A DNA stretch of 64,000 nt, taken from Oikopleura dioica (lineage: Eukaryota > Chordata > Appendicularia > Copelata > Oikopleuridae). The notes under the pieces are model-generated. The model was not told the origin of the DNA. It searched no databases and saw only the letters and a program-made list of their open reading frames with translations. Positions 12,912 to 22,098 of the stretch are shown piece after piece. Each line of letters starts with the position of its first letter. Position 1 is the stretch's first letter. The translations under genes were made by a program, and so were the position numbers. The stretch is from positions 4,844,501 to 4,908,500 of the forward strand of contig OU015568.1 in assembly GCA_907165135.1 (NCBI GenBank), in the 5' to 3' direction.

Positions 12912-14142
12912 ATGCTTATTTTCTCCCTCATCACAGTTACATACAGTTCGAGTTTTTGCTACATCCAGCACAAGCAGGACTGGATTATTCTGCAAGAGAG
13001 CTGCTTTGAGTCTTGGAATGGAATCAATGTCACTGAGGAGAAAAAAGCACTGATAGGAATGAAGGTTTATTAACAAACTGACACCCTTAACAAAAGTTGA
13101 AGAGCATTTTTCAACCTTGAAAAAGATTGCTCGGATATCTCATCAGATTCGGAAAGCACTCTTTCGGTAAATCTCTTCAGCGACAGGAAAATAACTCAGG
13201 ACGGCTTTATCATCGGCCAAGTAAAGGAAGGTCCTTATCCAAAAGACACAGAAAGTCCTTGCGACTTTCACTCAGAAAATGAAGCGTCTGGCTCGCCCGG
13301 AGAATATGTCATCTTTTGCGAAGAAAATTCAAAGAAACAAAATTGCGACGAGCTGAAAACTGAGCTAGAATCATGTAACGCGAGAAAATTTGTCTGCAAA
13401 GAAGTTGATAATTCTGAACAGTCAGAATTCAACTGCCCAAGATGGACAGAGTGGAATCAGTGGTCGGATTGTATTGCTCAACATCCCTGCTCGCCTAATC
13501 GAACAAGGGTAGGAACGGCAATGAATTGTACCCCAAATTCACTTGAATTTCTAGTACGAGAGGAAACAGCTGAGAGAATGCACTCACAACGATGACTGTA
13601 TGATCGATTGTATTGGCTCAAACGAGAAAACGGAAGGTAAAGAGGGTTTATCTCGCATTTTTTCTTCTTTTTCTTAAAGATTGCTTATACGATGCATGTC
13701 CTGATTGGAGCGAGTGGGCATCATGGAGCGACTGCATCCAAATCCCGAGTTCTTTCGCTGACACTGATCTTTCGGAAAACTGCCCGCCGAAGTTCAGATT
13801 GAGGGAGAAGCGAAGATGTCCAGAATCGGAGCAATTTTGCTCGCTGATAGAAGAGGAGCCCTGTGCCTGCCACTTAGAGAGTGAAAGAGAGGGAGAAAGA
13901 CTTGAAATGAATGGAAATCAAGGAGGAGTACCGAGGGAGAAGAAAAAGATTGAAGGACTTAGTTCTGCGTCAATGGGAATGGGTCAATGGATTTCCTTCT
14001 TTTAGATTCTCAAAGAAAATTTCAAAGTCATTCATATTGACCAGTAAAAGTTGCTCTTTCGTGTGTCGTTGTTCTGACTCTTGTCGTCATGGTCCTGATC
14101 GTCGTCCTCATCAAATACAGACGAAATCAAGAAGATAGTTAA
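12912..14142 (+). CDS. single-pass membrane protein with thrombospondin type 1-like repeats
   Basis: Exons 12912-13063, 13103-13508, 13555-13636, 13680-13880 and 14045-14142 give 312 residues. The N-terminus MLIFSLITVTYSS looks like a signal peptide. Residues about 15-165 are Cys-containing and end RKFVCKEVD, weakly like the end of a C-type lectin fold. Two TSP1-like starts follow, WTEWNQWSDC and CPDWSEWASWSDC. The C-terminus has a clear membrane helix (VALSCVVVLTLVVMVLIVVL) and a short basic tail. The product is probably an adhesion or matrix-binding surface protein. Intron 1 needs a GG...AG splice to keep frame. The last intron could instead start at 13983, adding about 35 charged residues. 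Confidence 0.75.
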
Positions 14143-14937
14143 ATTTGGTCTGAAAATACCATCCACAAATTTTTTTTCTCCTTCAAGAGTGGACTATTTT
14201 CAGCCTTTCATAAGTTTCGAAGTCAATCAAGCAGAGCTCAGCCAACAGTCTCTGCCTTCAATCGCTTCTCATAGAATGGTTGGATAAGATACCCCCAACC
14301 ATTGCCCCAAAAAATCAACTGAACAACCTCAACCCTTTTTTCAACCAAACAAAAGAAATACTGATGCTGATGACTGGAGTTCTGTACCTTTTGAACGTCT
14401 CATGTGAAGAAAAAAATAATTTGGCTTCAAAAATATAAATAGATTAAAAGAAAAGAAGCAATTTCTTTATTTCATATTGAGCAGAAATCGTAGGCATCCC
14501 ATCGTTGTCAGGATGAAAATGATCACTAAAGAGCTATTTTTGAAGATACTCTTTCCGTTTACCTAGGAAGACATTGAGCGAAAATCGTTGTTCTGTTGAC
14601 TTGATTTCAGTTATTGACTCTTCCAAGACACTTTTTCGCCGAGGTCGGAGAACTTTGACATTTTTAGGTCTTTCGCGATTTTTGATTATTTCAAACCTGA
14701 GTTCTTACTTTTGACAAGATTTTCGTCAGCCATCTCTTTTGATGTTTCCCTTTTTTCGTCTTCTTAGGAATCTTAGACGCTCGCCGTGCTGACCGAGGAA
14801 AGAACACGATGCATCTTTCGCGAACTAACGCTATAAACAAAAATTGACTTCCTTGGGCGGGTCATTCTGCCAAAGTGCAAAATCAGTAATACTAATACAG
14901 TTCAGCTGAAAGATAAAGAGCTCATTTTCAATTTATT
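14143..14937. other. intergenic region
   Basis: I see no gene. It holds the converging 3' ends of the thrombospondin-like gene (plus) and the prolyl hydroxylase (minus), with AATAAA-like sequences and no recognisable repeat. Confidence 0.5.
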
Positions 14938-16723
14938 TTACAAGTAAGTATTTCGAGTATTTTCATCAAGCGCACATTTTCTTCTGAATTCTTGCCCTCT
15001 TTCGTGAAACCATTTGTTTGACACCCATTTTGTCCCTGACAATACTGGACAAGCTGCGTGTTGAGTGTTGTCATCGCTTTCACCAGAGGGTAGGAGATTG
15101 TACCAGAAGACGGCGGAGTTTCTCACGGGCTAGAAATGATAGACATGAAGAGATTTGATCAAATTTGAAGAACTTACTCTGGCTTGAATTCCTGCTTGAA
15201 TAAATACAGTTCCTCCGCCCATGTTTGGCTCTGACATGTACGCCAGCCACGTCGCTATTCTAGAGCCCTAAAAATAGATCATTCTAATGACTCCATAAGA
15301 AAACTCTACCTCTGCAGGATCCCAACGATTCTCAGCGCCGGGGTAGCTCTGATGATCCCAATGCGGCTCATATTGACCCGCGACTCCATAATTTCCAACT
15401 TGCACGAGTTCCGCGAAATCTGCATCGAGACCCGTTATTTGCGTCAGTTTTCTGTTGTATTTTGCGATTGTCCCGTTGACATCGAGTTTTTCATGTTCAG
15501 TAAGCCAGGCAGTTTTTTGAATTCGATAATCAGCGTTGACAAGTTCTCCCGTTGCTGGATCTTGAATTGTGGCGCGGTTGAGGTGTTCTCCAGCGAGTAG
15601 TTGAATTGCTTTTTCCTCCTCGTTCGAGACGACTTCGTAGAATTGGACGATGAGGGGGTCGTCGTGGAGCTCTTCGGTCTTGACAGGAGCCCATTGGAGG
15701 AAAGAGAGAGGGCTTGGGCCGGTCCAGTAGAAGCATTTGAGGTTTGGTTTGTGAGGAGGGGAGAATTCTCGGCACAAACGCTCGTATTCTCGCATAGATT
15801 CGTAATGCGCCTCCGGTCTGAAATGCATTTTCAGTAGAAAATCGACAATGTTTTTTACCTGGGAAGATGTTTCGCTGAAAAATTCATCCCCCTTTTCATC
15901 GATGGTGTTGATTCTTGATCAAGTCCGAGTTCTTCCAAATAGTAATTGTAATTTCTTTGATATCGCGCCTCTTCTGGTCGCATTTGCATCAAAACCGCTG
16001 TGATTTCCAGGGCTTGGAGAAGATCACCAAGTTCAGCGATGGAAATGGCAAGGTGATCGAGGATTTGAACAGCGAGATCACCGTCGTTCTCTTCGATTTG
16101 ATTCTGTTGCCAAGCTGCTACGAGCCAGAGAGCAGAGTGATAATGGTCGCTCTAGAATCTATTTAAGAAGAGAAAGAGCGAGGTTTCGTTACCTTCCAAT
16201 AGGCAATTTTTCCTATGCTGAGGGTTTCTTCTACTGTCAAATCTGATGGCTCTTTGTCCTTGACCCCGAGTTCCATTCCTTCAGCGAGGTCAAACGAATC
16301 GAGAGCATAGACATCTTGAATCCTGAAGATTCCCTCCGCGGCGCCGACTAAATCATCTCGATTCGGGTACGGCTCAAATTGCTGGAAGTCGAGAGATTCT
16401 TCTATTTCGGATTGAAGGGAGGTCCAAAAGGTCAGAAATCGACGAATGATCTTGTATTGTTCGATTGGGTGGTCGATGGATGATTTTGACTTGAGATTTT
16501 TGACATTTTCTGAAGAACAAAATTACGGGAAGATTTTTTTTATTAGGTTTTCACCGATATTGTCCCTGAGAGTTTCATACTGTCCCAATTTCTCCTCAAT
16601 TTGGATAAGTAAGCTTTCAATAAGTTGGCTCTCGAAATTGCTCAGTTCTTCTAGCGCTTTCTTTGAAGAGAAAATCTCTTGTGCAAATATTTTATTTAAA
16701 AATAGAAAATTCAAAAGTTTCAT
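14938..16723 (-). CDS. P4HA: collagen prolyl 4-hydroxylase alpha subunit
   Basis: Six exons (16723-16555, 16509-16193, 16151-15859, 15817-15310, 15267-15178, 15129-14938) join with GT/AG sites to 522 residues, close to the usual ~530. A signal peptide (MKLLNFLFLNKIFA) is followed by the P4Ha N-terminal dimerisation region. A substrate-binding TPR region (ALWLVAAWQQN...YYLEELGL) comes next, then the 2-oxoglutarate/iron dioxygenase domain. Iron ligands are visible as HWD in QYEPHWDHQ and the distal His in TQHAACPVL. The 2-oxoglutarate Lys is in SGTKWVSNKW. It acts in the ER lumen, hydroxylating proline in collagen-like chains. Introns are 37-51 nt in four cases. All active-site residues are present. 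Confidence 0.96.
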
Positions 16724-17060
16724 TTTATTGAAGCTCGACTGATTTTTACAACTGGGCAAGTATTGTTTTGGGATTTTTTATTGGTGTACTTTGTGAGTAA
16801 ACAGTTGACGACCGGCGTGATATCACAGGCCAGTGGTGAAAGCTATCGTATGCGGGAAATAAAAGATAAGAAATCTTCATGGATTTATTCTCACCGCCGG
16901 TCTGAGTCACCGGTCTGGCTCCCTCAATGCATGTTGCAGTATCAGTTCTCATAGCCGAATTCGGCTGATTATGCGTGCTAACATTTGCCCAAATTAAATC
17001 GTGAATGACTAGTTTTCCTTTTTGAAAAAAGCAAAAATCGAAGGCAAATCTAAATTGAGC

Positions 17061-19778
17061 ATGTCTACGAATATGTCGACCCGTGCATACTCAGAGAGTT
17101 CCCTTGGTTCTTATCAAGATGTTGACGTTCCAAATCCTCCGAATTATTTGACTCCCATTCTTGAGACCGAAGAAACTGAGGGTAAAGCCGCGAAAGAGAC
17201 GAAGAAAAATGTCAAATTCTTGACAATTTTAAGCGTTATCTTTGGAATAAGTGAATGTTTGAAACAATGAAAAATAATTATCAATACTAATCAATAGGCT
17301 CGGCAAAATATTTGGAATTAAGAAGATTTGGAGTAACAAAATCTGGAGCAACCGAAATTTTAAAACCAATTTCTAAGGGTGTTTAGGGCCTCCCGGCCCC
17401 CTCCAACCCTGGCGAAAACCCGGCTTTGGGCCCGGGCTTTCTTTTGACCGAGTCAGATACCCTTAATTATGACTTTAACACCCTTAAAAATCGGTTTGAA
17501 AATTTCGGTTGCTCCAGATTTTGTTACTCCAAATCTTCTCCTGAAATTGACTTTTGCCAAATCAATAATTTCTAACCTACACTGTAGTTATTAATGTTTG
17601 AGCTTATTCTCAAGTGTCAAACACAGACAGTCTTTTTGCTGTAATTGGAATTCTGATCATTGTTGGCTCAGAATCTGGGCTCGGCAATCTGAGTCATGGT
17701 CTGTAAGGTCAGAAATGAAAATCCGCATTGCCGCTTATTTATAAACGGCTTTGCCAGAAGTTAAAAATACGATTAAATGATAATCCAACCCTGACTCAGG
17801 CTTTCTACTCAGGTTGCCGAGCCCAGATCAGAATGGAACCCTGAAATATCAAAGCTTGGCGAAGAAATAGAAACCCTGAAAGCTTCGTATGAATATTCTA
17901 AGAATGAAACTAAAACTTGGAAAACTCTATCAAATGACCAGTCAAGCGAAATCGATAGACTTCGCCGAGAAATGAAATTTTTCATGTCCGACGAGCAAGC
18001 AATAATGGTCATTGCTTCATCTTATCAGAATTCTTATTATTATTTAATCAAACCAGATGGGGTAAAATTTGATATAACGGAACAAATAATGGGAAAGCCA
18101 GAACCAATAAATGGGCGACCATATTTTGTCAATACAATTTCGGCGATAATTCGAGGAGAAATGTTCATTTTTGGTGGAATTGATGATTCATCAAGACGAG
18201 TAAGGCCCATAAAATATGCCTTCAAAAATTGATAAATTAAGATTGTGAGATTAAATAATTTGGATATTTCATTCATTTTTATTGTCGAAAAAGATGTTCG
18301 GTTGACAATTGATATTGATGAAAGTTCATCCGTTACTTCTTTGAAAGATCAAGAATCAGGTTATTTTTGAATATTCGATTGTCTTTTTTCTCATGATCTT
18401 TAAGTTCTGCTTTGTTTTGAAAGCCTTTATGTTAATATTGACATTGGATGGAATGGAACATCTCGAAAATGTGTTGAATACGATGGGGGGAATTCTGTTG
18501 AAGAAAGAGCATCGACAATTTATACGCATAGAGACTCGTGTTTGGAGTACGAGTTCGAATTTTTCATGCTTTTTTGATAGTTTTTTGATCAACTTTTCAT
18601 TTTCTTAAAAAATGAACTCGTTTTAGCATTTTTGAATGGTAAAGCCATGGCTGTCGGAAGCTCACTTACGGACGGAGAGAGAAAGGTTGAAGAATTCGAT
18701 AATGGAAACTGGACGGAACTCACAAATTCACAACTTCCGAAGTAAAAATTGATGATATGATCAGTATTATTTTTCATTTTCAGACCTCTTGGTTCTCATT
18801 CTTGCATCACAGTCGATGATGCTCTACTTGTCTTTGGAGGCCAAGGATCATTATTCATTGGTTCTGGTTTTCTTACTCCACCTTCAACGGATGTATATAT
18901 GCTGCGAAATTATGAATGGAGAGTCGCTGCGAAACTACAAAATAATGTCCTTTGACCAGGAATATTTCATTTTATAATTTTCATTTTAGCACATTCTTTC
19001 ATCCCTTGCACGAATAAATAATTATATATTTATTATAAGTGGCCAGCAAAAACCGTAAGTTTTAATTCTTATTATATATAAAAAAATTGATGAGAATGTT
19101 TAGATTTCCCATTGAAACTGTTGTCTGGGATCACGAAAGAGCAAGCGAAATGTCCAATAGAAGTTCATTGTCGAATATACGCAATTTTAATATTCTGACT
19201 AGCGACTACACATACGAAGAATCACCAATGTAAGCAAAGTGAATTTCCGTCGACAAGAGGGCTGGCAAATTGGAATCCTACTACCCGTTCTGACTTGAGT
19301 TTGGACCCTATTGTTGGGGCCCCAACTTTTATTTTGTAATTTTTTGGATGGGTTAGGATGGGTTAAGAAAAGCCGTACTAACTCCGTATTAACTAAGTAC
19401 GGATTAACTACTAAGTTAGTAAGGCGCGCGCGCTGATTTGTCCGTCAATCAACGCGGTTGATTAAAAAAAAACAAGAAAATAGTACGAATTCGGAGGAAA
19501 AGCCCTTCTAACTCGTGCTAACTTTTGGTTAGAACCCCAACCATTTTTTGTTAGTACGGCTGTCGGGACCCCAATTTGCAAGGCCTGATCGATAAATTAT
19601 CGACGATAATGATAATTTTAGTTTTCCCGTCAGCGAAGAAACCATCATCAGCCATCACTCGGAAGGCTTTTCCAGACCGATTGTTTTCCCACTCACTGAT
19701 AATCAATACGATCATATTAAACTTTTGCGTGGTTTAGAGCTAGAGGAAGAGCTCGGAGAAAGAAAATTTGATGAATAA
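17061..19778 (+). CDS. type II membrane protein with coiled coil and kelch-like propeller
   Basis: A ten-exon model (17061-17250, 17615-17678, 17827-18199, 18242-18359, 18405-18530, 18627-18741, 18784-18946, 18990-19054, 19104-19229, 19622-19778) totals 498 residues. A Ser/Pro-rich N-terminal tail leads to hydrophobic segments (FLTILSVIFGI, SLFAVIGILIIVGS). A charged coiled coil (residues about 90-140) follows, then blocks with kelch-like GG strands (MFIFGGIDDSS, LLVFGGQGS, MAVGSS). The C-terminal ~90 residues are polar. Intron 2 is a MITE spliced as GC...AG, and intron 5 needs GA...AG (18531-18626). The propeller segment resembles that in the Cys-rich gene at 32.8-37.3 kb. Ligand and function are unknown. 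Confidence 0.7.
17321..17539. mobile_element. foldback element with ~50-bp inverted ends
   Basis: The left arm starts AGAAGATTTGGAGTAACA at 17321 and continues about 50 nt. The right arm, ending at 17539, is its reverse complement with very few mismatches. The loop contains a GC-rich GGCCTCCCGGCCCC stretch and a TAACACCCTTAAA motif. It sits in intron 1 of the propeller membrane protein. The near-identical arms suggest recent insertion. Confidence 0.85.
17674..17827 (+). mobile_element. MITE inserted in a coding exon, now an intron
   Basis: Ends TCTGGGCTCGGC (17674) and GCCGAGCCCAGA (17816-17827) are perfect 12-bp inverted repeats. Inner family ends (CTGAGTCA...TGACTCAGG) are also present. 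The element is flanked by TCAGAA(T) at 17668 and 17828, a target-site duplication. Removing element plus one duplication restores an unbroken reading frame (...VGSEWNPEISKL...). Splicing GC (17679) to AG (17826) also keeps frame, with exon lengths 190+64+373 = 627. Confidence 0.85.
19230..19621 (+). other. last intron of the propeller membrane protein
   Basis: GT at 19230 and tttag at 19617-19621. It contains an internally repetitive stretch built on CCGTACTAACTC and AACTAAGTACGGATTAACT with partial inversions (19355-19570), a further small repeat not seen elsewhere in the window. Confidence 0.55.
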
Positions 19779-19992
19779 AAAACTCTTTAAAACACTCAAA
19801 AAAGTTTTTTTTTGAAGAGTCTGCAAATATTTTTTAAGAAATAAAAAAAAAATAAAAAAGTTTTATTTTATTTTAGCTTGTGAAAGCTCTTGGCTCCGGA
19901 AAACAGCTTATCATTGAATTCGATTATTCAATGCAGAGTTCCAAAAAACACAAAATTCTCGCGTGTGCGTGCGTGCGCGTGCGGAGAAATTT

Positions 19993-20636
19993 AGAATTTT
20001 GCGTGAGCTGAGCAGTCATTTTGGAAAATGATCTGATCTGCTCAGCTCACCTCAGCTCAGACAATTTCCACTTAGCTCAGCTCAGGTCAATGATTTGCAT
20101 ACAATTTCAAAAAACAGTTATAAACAGCTCAGATCAGCTCAATCAGCTTAGTTCTAATATGGGTCCGCTTAGCTCCAGAGTTATACATTTGGCAAAATTT
20201 TCTCGTAGCGGACATAGCGGAGCTGACCCGAAAATTTAGCGGAGCTGACCAAAAAAATTTTCCCCGTAGCGGAGCTGACTAATTTTCTTTTCCCCGTAGC
20301 TGAGCGTAGCGGAGCTGACTCAAAAATTTTTCTCCGTAGCTAAGCGTAGCGGAGCTGATCAATTTTTTGTGACCCGTAGCGGAGTCCGTAGCGGCCTTTT
20401 TTACACAGAGAGTGGCCTTATTTTACAGAGAAAGGGGCCTTATTTTACAGAGAAAAGAGCCCAAACTTAGTCAGCTTAGTAGTGGTGGAGCTGAGGGGAA
20501 AGTTAAGCTAAGCGTAGCGGAGCTGATAAAAAAAATTTTCTCCGTAGCTGAGCGTAGCGGAGCTGGTAGAAATTTTCTTCACTGTAGCTCAGCGTAGCGG
20601 AGCTGAGCAAAGAATTTTTTTCCCGTAGCGGGGAAA
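19993..20636. repeat. GAGCT-derived satellite block
   Basis: Imperfect pentamers (CTCAGCTCA, GAGCTGA) grade into a higher-order unit of roughly 40-50 nt containing GTAGCGGAGCTGA and ATTTTTCTCCGTAGC, repeated about ten times between 20200 and 20640. The block also contains three ACAGAGA-GGCCTTATTTT-like units (20403-20455). Confidence 0.85.
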
Positions 20637-20977
20637 ATCAGTCGCAAAGCGAAATTACTATCGGTAACCACACGGAAGCTTGCGTCAAGCCAATTATATT
20701 CCCTTTTGATCAAATTTGGCATGACGGATTCAAAGAAAAGGAGTATTTGACACGAGTTCCACTGTGGAATACATAATTATGCGATTAAATAAATTTATGT
20801 TGGAAATAAATAAACAGTTAAAAAGCCCTCGCGAAGGGATCATTTTATTTTGGTTGTTAAAAATGAAATATTTTCAAGTTCTTTTTCAGATTTTTTATCA
20901 ACAGAAGAATAAGTCAGATCAGTCCTTTGAAAAGTTTTGATTTTTTCGGACTTTCGATCTGACCATTGTGTGTTCAT

Positions 20978-21728
20978 CTAATATCGATTCTTCTTTCCGC
21001 CCTTGCCGCCCTTTTTACGGGTGGTGGTAGTCGTAGTAGTGGTGGTTGTGGTGGTGGTGAGGCCGAGGTTCTTCTTGTAGAGATCCTTGAGCTTTTCTTC
21101 CCATTTGTTAGCGCGGTTGACCTGCAATTCTGGCTGAAGAGGGCAGTCTGCAATGTATCGAAGCGCCCATTTTCGGTAGCCTGTGAAGATTTGTCGGAGG
21201 CCGATCAGAGGGTTGTTCTGTTGAATGAGTTAAAAGATCATTTTTTAGGACTTACGGTGTCATATCTGACGGTGAGAAGATCATCCTCTTCAGCAGCAGC
21301 GGCCTGTTCCACTTGTTCTTGCTCAGCAGGAGCGTCAATTTCTCCGACTTCTCGTCGCTTTCTGAAAAAAAAAATACTTATCGAACTCGTCGATTTATTC
21401 TGAGATGCAAACCTGTACTCCGGAGCAGGTCCACCATGCTCGATATGAACATCAAAAAAGCCGCAGATTGAGAATCGCTTGCGCATTCGCTCCGAGTTGT
21501 TGGTAATTTTTCGGGCCCATCGCTCGCTAAAATCGCTGTAAGCGACGAAAAATCATTCATTACTTACGCTTGGTTAGGGCTCAAATTTGCGTTGGTCCAT
21601 TCAATTCCGAACTCGTTCAAAGTCTCGAGTCGCTGAATCGGAGTTCTATATGGAACCTTTCTTCCCTCTTCTTCTTGATTTTCTTGAGCCAAGACGGCGG
21701 CGGAAAAGAGACCCAAAAATAGTTTCAT
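20978..21728 (-). CDS. small secreted protein of unknown family
   Basis: Exons 21728-21568, 21535-21413, 21361-21256 and 21217-20978 give 209 residues with canonical, very short introns (32-51 nt). The N-terminus MKLFLGLFSAAVLAQ is a signal peptide. The mature part has an acidic Gln/Glu/Ala-rich stretch (EQEQVEQAAAAEEDD), only two cysteines, and a C-terminal run of about a dozen Thr followed by a Lys/Gly tail (RKKGGKGGKKNRY). Thr runs of this kind are usually O-glycosylated, so a mucin-like or matrix role is possible. I do not recognise a domain. Confidence 0.75.
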
Positions 21729-22098
21729 TTTCAAGCTGAAAATATCAAATCAAGTTGTGCACCTTTTTGATACTTTTTAATCAGATGAAATTTTCAGTGC
21801 GAAAGGGACGGTTTTATAGCGAAGGGTTAGATGTAGCGCTAACCACCGAAATGGCGTAATTGGCGATCGGAAAAACACGTGGTTCAGGAGCATCGAAAAT
21901 TCGTGTCGGCCAGAAAAAATAAGGTGAAATTTCAAGTTCGCTATTTTTCAGCGCATTATTCGATCATCATGATGAGCAATTTAATTGACGTGGAAGGATC
22001 AGTACTTCCTGACGTTCTATTTGTTTGTCTACTTCAGTCAGAGTTGGCAATGATCGCCAGAAGCGACCTCAGAAAGGTTTGAACTCAAAGGAGAGAAA

